Origin: Halalkalibacter hemicellulosilyticusJCM 9152
GTDB taxonomy: Bacteria; Bacillota; Bacilli; Bacillales; Bacillaceae_D
Length of the DNA stretch: 64,000 nucleotides
Assembly (NCBI RefSeq): GCF_000513115.1
Contig: NZ_BAUU01000004.1
Coordinates: forward strand, 1 to 64,000
Direction of reading: 5' to 3'
The notes under the pieces are model-generated. The model was not told the origin of the DNA, searched no databases, and saw only the letters and a program-made list of their open reading frames with translations. Shown in pieces: positions 52,946-61,870 of the stretch; position 1 is the first letter of the stretch, and each line of letters starts with the position of its first letter. A program made the position numbers and the translations under genes.

Positions 52946-54241
52946 ATGTTAAGAAAAATGGGTGGATTCTTGCTTCTAATGGTTATTTTTGTTCTAGTGG
53001 CGTGTGGAAATAATGCAACAGAAGATGTTAGTAGTGATAAAACAGAGATTCGATTTGCATATTGGGGCGGAGATTTTGACCAAACACGTATGGAAACTAT
53101 TAAGGCTGCCTTTGAGGAACAAAATGATAGCATTGAAGTAGAATTAGTTAATGTTCCGGGAGATGAATATGGTCAACACCTGTTAACGCGCTTTGCTTCT
53201 GGTGATGTATATGATATTGTCCAGCTTGCTGAAAATTCCTATTATTTTGCTACTCGCGGCGTGTTAGAAGATTTAACGCCATGGGCTGAGGAAGATGATG
53301 ACTTTGATTTAGATGATTTTTATGAAGTGGGTATTGAGGCCTATAGCCATAATGACCGCTTATATGGACTGCCGCTTAGATTAGGCACAGTCATGATGTT
53401 TTACAACAAGGATTTGCTCGATCAGCATGGCTTAGATTATCCTGATGAACATTCAACTTGGGAAGAAATTATTGAGATGGCTGAAGTGATTACCAATCCT
53501 TCTGAAGGTGTGTTTGGTATGAATCCATTAGGTGGCTGGTGGGCAAGTACAAGTCAATTTACGCGCTCACACGGTGTGAGAATGCTAAGTGAAGATTTTA
53601 CCGAATTTCAATTAGATTCACCTGAAGGAATAGATGTAATCGAAAAAATGCGCTATTTAGTTAATGATTTAAATATTGCACCAAATGATTCACAAATTCC
53701 AGAGGGTATTGATCTTTGGACAAGTGGACGACAAGGGTTTTTAATTGATGGGCCTTGGCATATTCTGTCTAGTCGAGCGAATATTGAGGATTTTGAATGG
53801 GATATGACTAGTGCACCGACTATGCCAGGTGTTACTGATACTGCACCAACGTTCTCGAATGCGTTTCATATTGCCAATGCATCAGATAATAAGGATGCTG
53901 CATGGGAGGTTATTAAGTTTTGGACGGGAGTCGAAGGTCAAGAGATTCTAGCTAGCGAGCATGCTGAGACACCTTCGCGACGTTCGGTAGCAGAATCAGA
54001 TGCTTACTTAGAAATTGGTGATATGGGTCCGGAAAACTTCGCATCAACGCTTGAAGCGGTGGAAGGTGCGTTTCCTCCTGAAGCATCATTAATGTGGAGC
54101 GAAATTAATGAAGAGGTACAAAATAGATTATCAAGAATTATTAATTTAGAGGAACCAGTAGATGTAGAAATGAAAGCGCTTAGAAAAGATATTGAACCGC
54201 TTCTTGAAGAGCAGGAACGATTATTAGAGAGCTTTGAATAA
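52946..54241 (+). CDS. ABC sugar-binding lipoprotein (family 1)
   Basis: 431 residues. The signal peptide ends at the lipobox LVAC (cysteine near residue 19). The MalE-type fold shows IRFAYWGGDFDQTRMETIKAAF, GDVYDIVQL, LYGLPLRLGTVMMFYNKDLLD, GFLIDGPWH and APTMPGVTDTAPTFSNAF. ATG 52946 follows GGGGAGG; an upstream ATG would add eight residues. It delivers the sugar to the two permeases encoded next. A hairpin lies in the gap before them. Confidence 0.88.
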   Translation: MLRKMGGFLLLMVIFVLVACGNNATEDVSSDKTEIRFAYWGGDFDQTRMETIKAAFEEQNDSIEVELVNVPGDEYGQHLLTRFASGDVYDIVQLAENSYYFATRGVLEDLTPWAEEDDDFDLDDFYEVGIEAYSHNDRLYGLPLRLGTVMMFYNKDLLDQHGLDYPDEHSTWEEIIEMAEVITNPSEGVFGMNPLGGWWASTSQFTRSHGVRMLSEDFTEFQLDSPEGIDVIEKMRYLVNDLNIAPNDSQIPEGIDLWTSGRQGFLIDGPWHILSSRANIEDFEWDMTSAPTMPGVTDTAPTFSNAFHIANASDNKDAAWEVIKFWTGVEGQEILASEHAETPSRRSVAESDAYLEIGDMGPENFASTLEAVEGAFPPEASLMWSEINEEVQNRLSRIINLEEPVDVEMKALRKDIEPLLEEQERLLESFE

Positions 54242-54254
54242 AGAGTAAAAAAGG

Positions 54255-54287
54255 CTAAATATAGAGGGTACTCCCCTCTATATTTAG
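54255..54287 (+). terminator. intra-operon hairpin after the binding-protein gene
   Basis: CTAAATATAGAGGG at 54255-54268 pairs perfectly with CCCTCTATATTTAG at 54274-54287. T-rich sequence after it is weak. Such stems commonly protect or attenuate operon mRNA so that the binding protein is made in excess. Confidence 0.55.
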
Positions 54288-54315
54288 TTAAATTGCATAA
54301 GAAAGGGATTTTACT

Positions 54316-55191
54316 ATGAATAATGAAAAGAAGAAATTCTGGTTATATATTTCCCCTTTTATTATTGGCTTTAGCCTTTTTACAATTGGACCTATGATCG
54401 CGTCCATTTATCTAAGCTTTACCCGCTACGATGTACTAACGCCTGCTGAATGGATTGGTATAACCAATTATATAAGCTTGTTTCAAAATGAACGATTTTG
54501 GTCCTATTTGGGGAACACACTATATTATGTGTTTATAGGAGTTCCAATCACTGTAACGGCGTCGTTAATTGTGGCGCTCGTGCTCTATCGAAACATCCCC
54601 GCGATCTCATTTTTTAGAACAACCTTTTACTTGCCATCCATCTTTGGTGGCGTCGCAATCTTAATTTTGTGGAACTACATGCTCGCACCAGGGTTTCAAG
54701 GAGAGAATGTTGGGGTCATTAATGCGGTTTTAGCAACAATTGGTATTGAGGGGCCTGGTTGGCTAAGTGATCAACATTGGGCAAAGCCTGCGATTATTTT
54801 GACCCAGCTTTGGGGTGTAGGCGGGAGTATGCTGATTTTGCTACCTGCACTTGCTAGTGTACCACAGGATCAGCTTGAGGCGGCAGACATTGATGGGGCA
54901 TCACCAATTAGAAAGTTCTTCTCTGTGGTTGTTCCTCAAATAAGCCCTGCCCTATTCTTTTTGTTAACAATGGGGATGATTGGTACGTTTCAAATGTTTA
55001 ATGAACCGATGATTTTACCCGGAGCGGATCGACTATGGACCGATACCTTAATGGTCCATTTGTACAGTAATGCATTTGAAAGCTATCGTATGGGTTATGC
55101 TTCTGCCTTAGCGTGGGTCATGTTTGTGGTGATCATGTCCTTTACACTCATACAATTGGCCTTAGGAAAAAAGTGGGTGCATTATGAATAA
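54316..55191 (+). CDS. ABC sugar importer permease, MalF-like
   Basis: 291 residues with six membrane segments, opening FWLYISPFIIGFSLFTIGPM. The EAA motif lies near residues 190-210 (QLEAADIDGASPIRKFFSVVVPQ). ATG with AAGAAAGGG upstream. It is the first channel subunit of the second sugar importer and overlaps the next gene by eight bases. Confidence 0.87.
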   Translation: MNNEKKKFWLYISPFIIGFSLFTIGPMIASIYLSFTRYDVLTPAEWIGITNYISLFQNERFWSYLGNTLYYVFIGVPITVTASLIVALVLYRNIPAISFFRTTFYLPSIFGGVAILILWNYMLAPGFQGENVGVINAVLATIGIEGPGWLSDQHWAKPAIILTQLWGVGGSMLILLPALASVPQDQLEAADIDGASPIRKFFSVVVPQISPALFFLLTMGMIGTFQMFNEPMILPGADRLWTDTLMVHLYSNAFESYRMGYASALAWVMFVVIMSFTLIQLALGKKWVHYE

Positions 55192-56065
55192 CAAACAAAT
55201 AAAAAGATTGAGAGAGGTTTGGGCATTGCCTCCAAAAGAAAAGTTACTACTCGTTATAAAGTATGCCTTTTTGATCGGGTTAACCATTGCGTTCTTAATT
55301 CCAATCGTATGGACAATATCGGGTTCATTGAAGCCCTCAGGTAGAATTTTCACTGTTCCTATTGAGTGGATCCCATCGACCTTTCATTGGGAAAACTACA
55401 CGAATCTAATAGATCGGTTTCCATTCTTTAAATATGCTTTAAATAGTTTCATATTAGTTGGCTTTAATATGGTGTTTACGATCATCTCGTCATTAATAGT
55501 GGCATACGGATTTGCTCGATTTAGACATCCGTGGAATCAGAAGGTGTTTATTTTCGTATTAGCGACGATGATGATTCCGCCACAAGTAACTTTAATTCCG
55601 CAATTCCTCATTTTTTCAAGCTTGGGCTGGGTGAATACTTACTTGCCTTTAATTGTGCCTAATTTATTCGGAAGTGCATTTAACATCTTTCTCATGCGTC
55701 AGTTTATTATGGGGATACCACGCAGTTTAGATGAGTCTGCTTATATGGATGGGGCAAGCTCATTTAAAATCTTAACGAAAATAATTGTACCTTTATGTAT
55801 GCCTGTCATCATCACAATTGGTGTCTTCACCTTTAATAGTAACTGGAATGACTTTATGGGTCCGTTAATCTATTTAAGTACACAAGAGAAGTATCCTTTA
55901 CAGCTTGCATTATATACATTAGACGCTGGTCGTCAAGGTCTTACCGACTTTGGTATGTTATTTGCAGCTTCAATCGTTGCACTAATTCCTCCGTTGCTTT
56001 TATTTGTTTTACTGCAAAAACATATAATGGCGGGTATTAAACTCGGTGGTTCAGTAAAAGGATAA
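55184..56065 (+). CDS. ABC sugar importer permease, MalG-like
   Basis: 293 residues with six membrane segments and the EAA motif near residues 180-205 (DESAYMDGASSFKILTKIIVP). It ends in MAGIKLGGSVKG, as usual for MalG-type subunits. It is translationally coupled to malF-like. The ATPase is presumably an unlinked MsmX-type protein. Confidence 0.87.
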   Translation: MNNKQIKRLREVWALPPKEKLLLVIKYAFLIGLTIAFLIPIVWTISGSLKPSGRIFTVPIEWIPSTFHWENYTNLIDRFPFFKYALNSFILVGFNMVFTIISSLIVAYGFARFRHPWNQKVFIFVLATMMIPPQVTLIPQFLIFSSLGWVNTYLPLIVPNLFGSAFNIFLMRQFIMGIPRSLDESAYMDGASSFKILTKIIVPLCMPVIITIGVFTFNSNWNDFMGPLIYLSTQEKYPLQLALYTLDAGRQGLTDFGMLFAASIVALIPPLLLFVLLQKHIMAGIKLGGSVKG

Positions 56066-56086
56066 ATGGTTAGGAGGACGTGTTCT

Positions 56087-56731
56087 ATGTTTTTGGAAAA
56101 TCAACCAATCCTTCAAAAGCTATATTTGTTAGCTATTTGGATATCACGGTTAGCAACGGTAAACTTACTTTGGCTTGCCTTTACTTTACTAGGATTAGGT
56201 ATATTTGGCATTGGTCCTTCCACAGCGGCAATGAGTGCTGTCATTAGTCGCTGGATAGATGGCGATAGTAGCTTCTCGGTCGTACGTCTTTTTATGAATG
56301 TGTATCGCAAGCATTTTATTAAGACGAATCTGATCTTTCTGTTGTCAGCGATCGTAGGTGCTGTTTTGTTGTTTAATTATTCCTTTATTCAAGCAAATAG
56401 TCTGCCTATGTTCTATAGTGTAATAACAGTGGCAATGGGAATGATTTATTTGCTAATCTGTATCATTATTATACCGCTATATATCAACAATCATGTTAGT
56501 ATTATGCAGCTATTTAAAACAAGTACCTTGTTTGTTATAGGGTACCCAGTGAATTCCTTGATTATTGTTGTTGCCACAGGTGGATTAGTCATTATCCAGC
56601 TATTCATGCCAGGATTATTATTCTTTTTTTCAGGAAGTGCGATTACCTTTGTTGTTGTATTAAGAATCAAAAAAGCAATAGATAAAACAAGGGCAATACA
56701 AGATGAGATGAGAGAAAGTGTGAATGTTTAG
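56087..56731 (+). CDS. YesL/DUF624 membrane protein
   Basis: 214 residues with about five membrane segments, starting FLENQPILQKLYLLAIWISRLATVNLLWLAFTL; the NLLWL-x-x-TLLGLGIFGIGPSTAAM block is the DUF624 signature. ATG 56087 follows AGGAGG by nine bases. DUF624 proteins are regularly found with LplABC- or MsmX-dependent importers for plant polysaccharide fragments. It may assist the transporter. Confidence 0.83.
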   Translation: MFLENQPILQKLYLLAIWISRLATVNLLWLAFTLLGLGIFGIGPSTAAMSAVISRWIDGDSSFSVVRLFMNVYRKHFIKTNLIFLLSAIVGAVLLFNYSFIQANSLPMFYSVITVAMGMIYLLICIIIIPLYINNHVSIMQLFKTSTLFVIGYPVNSLIIVVATGGLVIIQLFMPGLLFFFSGSAITFVVVLRIKKAIDKTRAIQDEMRESVNV

Positions 56732-56830
56732 ATACTCAAAAAATAGCTAGAAAGTTGAAGAGGTTTCGAGCAGAATATAAACATATTTCTGAACCTAAAG
56801 GTAGGAAATAGATACAGCAGGCTTTAGAGA

Positions 56831-56865
56831 AAAAGGCAGTTCCTTTGAAGTAGAAACTGCCTTTT
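56831..56865 (+). terminator. terminator of the GH2 sugar operon
   Basis: AAAAGGCAGTTCC at 56831-56843 pairs with GAAACTGCCTTTT, followed by TT and G. It closes the operon. Confidence 0.65.
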
Positions 56866-57120
56866 TGTGCGTGCGAGTATTTGACATAGAACTGGGTAAA
56901 CGGGAGGCATCTGGGTTTATAACATTTTCATTAGGGGAAGTTTAATTTAATACTTTTTGCACATCTTCGCTAAAAGTATGGGTATAGAATAAGGAGGATT
57001 TTGTCAGAGATAAATATACGTTATTGATCAATAATTTTAGATGATTGGGGTTATCCTATCTTTGTACTAAATTGGAGTGATTTAGAATTGAATTTAAATT
57101 TCATTAGGAGGATAACAACA

Positions 57121-57627
57121 ATGGGAATTTTAAGTGGTAATCCGCAAGAAGAACCAATGCATTACGGTGAGGTATTTTGCACATGGGGATTTTTACATGC
57201 TGCTAAATTAGCATTAATTTCTCATCAAACATTATTGAATCATACAGGTGATGAAGATTTACGGAAGTTTTTAACAAGTGTAATGGACAATGCGAAGCAA
57301 GAAATTGAGCAATTAGAAAAGCTATTAAAGGAGAATGAAATTGCGCTACCTCCTAGTCCACCAGAACGTCCAAATGCGGATTTAGAATCAATCCCGGTAG
57401 GAGCGAGATTTAATGATCCTGAAATTGCTGCGATGTTAAGTGCCGATATTGGAGCGGGGCTTATTGCTTGTAGTAAAAATATGGCACAGGGAATTAGAGA
57501 AGATATCATCATGATGTTCGACCAGTTTCATACACAAAAAGCAACACTTGGTGGAAAGCTATTACGCATGACAAAAGAAAAAGGCTGGTTAGTACCGCCA
57601 CCGTTACATTTAAGTAAAGCTGAATAG
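57121..57627 (+). CDS. single-domain DUF3231 protein
   Basis: 168 residues. MGILSGNPQEEPMHYGEVFCTWGFLHAAKLAL, then helices with HTGDEDLRKFL and a conserved middle LPPSPPERPNADLESIPVGARFNDPEIAAML, ending KGWLVPPPLHLSKAE. Four-helix bundle related to the larger DUF3231 protein at 16020. ATG 57121 follows AGGAGG. Its last 150 bases exist again as a fragment at 59392. Unknown function. Confidence 0.8.
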   Translation: MGILSGNPQEEPMHYGEVFCTWGFLHAAKLALISHQTLLNHTGDEDLRKFLTSVMDNAKQEIEQLEKLLKENEIALPPSPPERPNADLESIPVGARFNDPEIAAMLSADIGAGLIACSKNMAQGIREDIIMMFDQFHTQKATLGGKLLRMTKEKGWLVPPPLHLSKAE

Positions 57628-57638
57628 ATATAAAAGCA

Positions 57639-57672
57639 AAAAGGCTTAAGGATAGTTCCTTAATGCCTTTTT
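57639..57672 (+). terminator. terminator of the DUF3231 gene
   Basis: AAAAGGCTTAAGGA pairs with TCCTTAATGCCTTTT, followed by TTGG. A partly preserved copy lies at 59551. Confidence 0.6.
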
Positions 57673-57770
57673 GGTTTCATTCGCATCTTCTTTTGGAGAA
57701 TGTATCACTAAAAACGATCTAAAATAAGTGTTATCATAAATGGAGATTATGTAAAGAAAGGGGAAAAATA

Positions 57771-58477
57771 TTGAAAAAAAGTTGTTTGTTATCTATTATA
57801 CTTTTGATTATGCTCGTAGGATGTCAGAGTTCACCGACGGAGCAACCAGCAGATGAAGTTGCCGAAGATCAAAAAGAGCAGGCTTCGGATCAGGAAGATG
57901 GTGAAACAGAAGAATCAGTACGAGACGAACACAATAGTGAGATGGTGATTACTGTTGAGGAGATTCAACGGATTATCGAAAATGGAGACACGTCATTTGA
58001 AACGCAAAATCCATTGGTCGGGATTGGAGATACATATGAGGCCTTTGTAGATTTTTTTGGTGAGCCGGATGAAGGTGCTGGTATCTACTTTTTGTTTTTA
58101 AATAGTTATATGCCTTTGCTTGTGAATGAGGTAAATGATGTGCTGCATGTTGTAGGAGTTCACTTAAATTTTGAGAAAACGGATTATCCGGCAAGAACGC
58201 TTGAAGAGACAATGGAAGAGATCGCTGCATTTATTCCAACAGATGCCGAGGAGATCGATTTTTATGAACTTCCAAATGGACATGGCGTTGAATATTATTA
58301 TGAAAGTAACTATATAGCCGATGTTTTTCGTGATCATATGCACATCTTTGAATTGGAGGAACAGGTGGCTTTTCTGTGCAAGCCACCTATGCTTCTGGTT
58401 CGCAAAAAGAGCTGTTTAGAGAAGTGGTTGTGACTGTAGGATATAAGGAAAATCCTGAGAGAGAAGAGGCTGGGTAA
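57771..58477 (+). pseudogene. lipoprotein of unknown function, frame-broken near its end
   Basis: From TTG 57771 (AAAGGGGAAAA upstream) the signal peptide ends in LVGC (cysteine about residue 18). A Glu/Asp-rich spacer and a globular region follow (EIQRIIENGDTSFETQNPLVG, FVDFFGEPDEGAGIYF). The first frame ends at 58433 with unnatural sequence. From about 58355 another frame reads GFSVQATYASGSQKELFREV and runs on to TAA 58475-58477. One-base difference splits the two. Confidence 0.55.
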
Positions 58478-58502
58478 TATAAGGTTGCGTGGATGATTAC
58501 GA

Positions 58503-58537
58503 GCACTGAAAAAGTTGATCGCCAATTTTTTCAGTGC
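58503..58537. repeat. CACTGAAAAAGT-family hairpin
   Basis: GCACTGAAAAAGTTG at 58503-58517 pairs with CAATTTTTTCAGTGC at 58523-58537 (one G-T). It lies 25 bases after the lipoprotein gene and can act as its terminator. Confidence 0.7.
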
Positions 58538-58754
58538 TTCTTTGTTTAGAAGTTTATCATGTGATTTTTTGTAATTGCTCGTATAATAGATTTATATTGG
58601 TTCGCTTGGTCGGAAGCTGGAGTATAAGTGAATGGTCAAAACGGTTCGCTCGATTCATTTCCAAAATGAGCTCACAATATGCAGTGTATCTAGGCATTTG
58701 CGTAAGAAAGGATTAAATTAAAATAAGACTATTACAACTAAGAGGAGATAGCGT

Positions 58755-59423
58755 ATGTTTGATGTTGCTTTGTTTCAGATAGTGATTATGATCACTTTAT
58801 TAATCGCTGCGTTTTTTGGGCTAGGTGTGTACTTACTCGTGTTCATGGGGATTGTTATGTTTTCGTTAGTAAATATTTATACGATTCAATTATTAGTTAT
58901 TCAATTTACGACGATCATTACTGTAGGTTCAATAGGGCTTATCGTAGCTACCGTTGTTAGCTTGATTAGAAAATCGAAAAGCATCGCTTATTGGTTCCGT
59001 GTTTTTATTACGAATCATGAATATCGAAAGCAGCTTTTGATTCAGACGTGGTGTTATGGATTCAAGGTACTTCTGTATTCGTTTTATATGATTTTCATAG
59101 GTGTTACGAGTATTGTGATTTATAATGATTATGGTAATGGAGGCATTTCATATATAGCTGGCTTGGTTGTGATCTTCAGTTTCATCTATTACGTTATTTT
59201 TTTGTTTCGATTGAACAATGACTATGGTGGAATGGGTTGTTTCCTCATTATGATGATTTTAGCCGGGTGTCTATTGTGCATTCATTTTATTTCTGAATAT
59301 GTAATAGAGAAGATTATGAATATGCGTTTTTCCGTTATTATGATTAGCTCTGCATATCAAGAAATCGATGTCGCTCAACATCTCATACGAATTATTGCTT
59401 TTAGTAAAAATATGGCACAGTGA
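58755..59423 (+). CDS. multi-spanning membrane protein with a foreign C-terminus
   Basis: 222 residues with about six membrane helices (residues near 7-26, 28-47, 55-72, 105-125, 133-155 and 162-180). The final ten residues (IIAFSKNMAQ) are encoded by a fragment copied from the DUF3231 gene, so the native end has been replaced. Start ATG with AGAGGAG upstream. Family not recognised. It may be a truncated gene. Confidence 0.6.
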   Translation: MFDVALFQIVIMITLLIAAFFGLGVYLLVFMGIVMFSLVNIYTIQLLVIQFTTIITVGSIGLIVATVVSLIRKSKSIAYWFRVFITNHEYRKQLLIQTWCYGFKVLLYSFYMIFIGVTSIVIYNDYGNGGISYIAGLVVIFSFIYYVIFLFRLNNDYGGMGCFLIMMILAGCLLCIHFISEYVIEKIMNMRFSVIMISSAYQEIDVAQHLIRIIAFSKNMAQ

Positions 59424-59547
59424 ATGAAGATATCATCATGATGTTCGGACAGTTTCATACATAAAAAGTAACCCTTGGTGGAACGAATGACGAAAGAAAA
59501 AGGCTGGTTAGTTCCACCACCAATTACATTTAAGTAAAGCTGAATAG
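59392..59547 (+). pseudogene. 3' fragment of a DUF3231 gene
   Basis: Copy of bases about 57463-57627. It shares TAGTAAAAATATGGCACAG, ATATCATCATGATGTTCG and GAAAAAGGCTGGTTAGT, but has deletions and a stop, so it is not translatable in full. The upstream boundary falls within the preceding membrane-protein gene. Confidence 0.75.
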
Positions 59548-59550
59548 AAA

Positions 59551-59582
59551 AAAAGGCATAAGGATTTCCCTTATGTCTTTTA
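59551..59582 (+). terminator. terminator copied with the DUF3231 fragment
   Basis: AAAAGGCATAAGG pairs with CCCTTATGTCTTTT. It resembles the terminator of the intact DUF3231 gene. Confidence 0.5.
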
Positions 59583-59591
59583 TTTACCGTC

Positions 59592-59810
59592 TTAATTATC
59601 ATCTCTGAATAACTTATCAGCTAATTTTTGGATATTTTTTTTTCGTATAGCTGTTTCATCTTCTAACCTTTCAAAGCGGATGGAAAGCACGTCTCCTTCT
59701 TGGCAGCCTTCAGGCAATAGATCCGCTGGGAAATCAAACGTTTCCCTGTTCCATTCTAGTACTGCCCAGCTTCCCTCAAAACGGTCGATTATGCATTTGG
59801 TTGACTCCAT
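59592..59810 (-). CDS. DUF3006 protein
   Basis: 72 residues from ATG 59810 (GGAGGTG seven bases upstream; earlier in-frame codons are too close). CIIDRFEGSWAVLEWNRETFDFPADLLPEG, then GDVLSIRFE is the DUF3006 pattern. These proteins are often encoded beside a secreted ComEC-like MBL protein, as here in divergent orientation. The function is unknown, possibly regulating the MBL enzyme. Confidence 0.82.
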   Translation of the reverse strand: MESTKCIIDRFEGSWAVLEWNRETFDFPADLLPEGCQEGDVLSIRFERLEDETAIRKKNIQKLADKLFRDDN

Positions 59811-59965
59811 CATCATCACCTCCAACGCAATAATACCATGCCAATATAAATTTAATTTTACATTTTCTTAAGAAAAGTATAAAGGAAACTAATCTTTGCC
59901 TTTACATTAGCAGTTTATATTGAAGTAGAGGGTCTTTACAACAATATAATTGATGGAGGGAGATT

Positions 59966-60847
59966 ATGAATTTAAGTTCAAAGCTATGGAAGGTCTTGTT
60001 AGTTTTTGCTATTGTTTTTTCATTTGTTTTTACAAGTCTAGTCAATGAAGCAGACGCTTCGAACAATCTGCAAGTGCATTTCATTGATGTGGGTCAAGGA
60101 GATGCGATTTTAGTTAATTTGCCTAATGGGCAAAATATGCTGGTGGATGGAGGAGAAAATCATTATGGGACAACTGTAGTGAACTATATAGCAAACAGAG
60201 GAATTAGCCGTCTTGATTATGTAGTAGGAACTCATCCTCATTCAGATCATATTGGTGGGCTCAGTGATGTGATTAATCAATTTAGTATTGGAAGAGTGTA
60301 TATGCCTAATGTTACGGCTAATACGAAGACTTATGAAGATTTATTACAGGCAATTGATCGAAAGGGTCTTACGATTACTCGTGCGCGAGCAGGATTAACA
60401 ATTGTAAATACGGTTATTGACGGTAAACGATTACAGGTGAACATGATAGCACCCGTCAGGGATTCATATAGCAATATTAATGATTATTCGGCTGTAATGA
60501 AAATCTCATACGGAACGACTTCATTTTTGCTAACTGGAGATGCCGAGCATATTTCAGAAGCAGACATGATTAATTCGGGGGTAGATCTTTCCGCAAGTAT
60601 TTTGAAAGTTGGCCATCATGGTAGCAGTACGTCGACAACAGACGCTTTTTTAAATAGAGTCAACCCTGCAGTGGCTGTTATTTCGGTAGGAGCAGGAAAT
60701 CGTTACGGTCATCCGACCCAAACGACGATTAATAAATTAAAAGCTAGAAATATCGCTATTTACCGCACCGATATGAATGGTTCTGTAGTATTCACTACAA
60801 CTGGTTCGGGCTGGTTGGTAAATAAACAAGCATGGTGGAGGCCATAA
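59966..60847 (+). CDS. secreted MBL-fold hydrolase, ComEC-C-terminal-like
   Basis: 293 residues. The signal peptide ends near EADA-SN. HFIDVGQGDAILVNLPNGQNMLVDGG is followed by metal motif THPHSDHIGGL, then LLTGDAE and KVGHHGSS. This domain occurs alone here, although in ComEC it is joined to a DNA channel. Possible extracellular nuclease or phosphodiesterase; substrate unproven. ATG with ATGGAGGGAG upstream. Divergent from the DUF3006 gene; their intergenic region is 155 bases. Confidence 0.85.
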   Translation: MNLSSKLWKVLLVFAIVFSFVFTSLVNEADASNNLQVHFIDVGQGDAILVNLPNGQNMLVDGGENHYGTTVVNYIANRGISRLDYVVGTHPHSDHIGGLSDVINQFSIGRVYMPNVTANTKTYEDLLQAIDRKGLTITRARAGLTIVNTVIDGKRLQVNMIAPVRDSYSNINDYSAVMKISYGTTSFLLTGDAEHISEADMINSGVDLSASILKVGHHGSSTSTTDAFLNRVNPAVAVISVGAGNRYGHPTQTTINKLKARNIAIYRTDMNGSVVFTTTGSGWLVNKQAWWRP

Positions 60848-61055
60848 GAGTATAAATGAAACGAAAAGACTAGTTATGCATGTTAAGATGTATCATTGGT
60901 GTTTTTGGAATTTCCTATATTCACCCAGAAGTGGTCTATATATACTCTTGGAAATGACGTTGCTTTTGGAAGCAGAGATTCATTTCAACTTTCTACAATA
61001 CCCGTTTTAAGAGGAAATGTCTCAAACGAATTTCAAACGTGAAGAGAATTAAAAG
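60848..61055. other. intergenic region, nothing recognised
   Basis: No credible frame, hairpin or operator was found until the hairpin at 61056. Confidence 0.4.
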
Positions 61056-61094
61056 GGCACTGGAAAAGTTTAAAATCAAAACTTTTTCAGTGCC
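61056..61094. repeat. CACTGAAAAAGT-family hairpin
   Basis: GGCACTGGAAAAGTTT and AAACTTTTTCAGTGCC pair with one mismatch. It lies between the convergent MBL and SDR genes and may terminate both. Confidence 0.7.
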
Positions 61095-61112
61095 TTGCAG
61101 TTTATGGTCTTA

Positions 61113-61850
61113 CTAAGATAGCTGAGCCGTTGGTCTGACGACAAGTTCGTTCACATCGACATCGTCTGGTTGCTCAATGGCATACGCTATGGCTCGGGAG
61201 ATGGCAGATGCCGGAATGGCATTACGACGATACTCTTTCATGAATTCTCTTGTTTCGTCATCTGAAATGCTATCAGCGAGTTCAGATTCCGTTACTCCAG
61301 GAGATACAAGTGTAACACGAATATTTTGCCCGACCTCTTGTCGTAATCCTTCTGTGATAGCACGAACAGCATATTTGGTGGCACAATAGACTGTAGCCGT
61401 TGGAACTACAGAATAGGCTCCGATAGAAGCGATGTTAATAAATTGTCCAAACCCTTGCTTTTGCATGATTGGAAGGCCGGCAGCGATACCATGTAGCACA
61501 CCACGAATATTGACATCAATCATACGGTTCCATTCATCAACTTTTAGCACTTCAAGTAAAGAGAGTGGCATTACACCGGCATTGTTGATGATGACATCAA
61601 TATGCCCGAATTGATTCAATGCCAATTGAATAATTGCCTGCATTTGGTTAGGATCTGTCACATCGAGCTGTTGAAACTCCACTGAGCCACCTTCTTCTCG
61701 AATAGATTTCGCAAGAGCTTCTAGTCTATCTAGACGTCTAGCGCCTATAATGACATGAGCACCTTGTTGTGCGAGTAGTCGGGCTGTTGCTTCGCCTATT
61801 CCACTGCTTGCTCCTGTAATGATAATAACTTTTCCACTAACTGTTGACAT
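61113..61850 (-). CDS. short-chain dehydrogenase/reductase, YdfG-like
   Basis: 245 residues. VIIITGASSGIGEATARLLAQQG, NNAGVMPLS, catalytic Ser in INIASIGAY and YCATK, then SPGVTESELAD. Shorter classical SDR typical of NADP enzymes acting on serine or related hydroxyacids. ATG 61850; its GGAG site (GAGTACG) is weak. Probable operon with the preceding Atu4866 lipoprotein gene; an AraC gene is divergent. Confidence 0.86.
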   Translation of the reverse strand: MSTVSGKVIIITGASSGIGEATARLLAQQGAHVIIGARRLDRLEALAKSIREEGGSVEFQQLDVTDPNQMQAIIQLALNQFGHIDVIINNAGVMPLSLLEVLKVDEWNRMIDVNIRGVLHGIAAGLPIMQKQGFGQFINIASIGAYSVVPTATVYCATKYAVRAITEGLRQEVGQNIRVTLVSPGVTESELADSISDDETREFMKEYRRNAIPASAISRAIAYAIEQPDDVDVNELVVRPTAQLS

Positions 61851-61870
61851 TCTATCGTACTCCTTTATTT

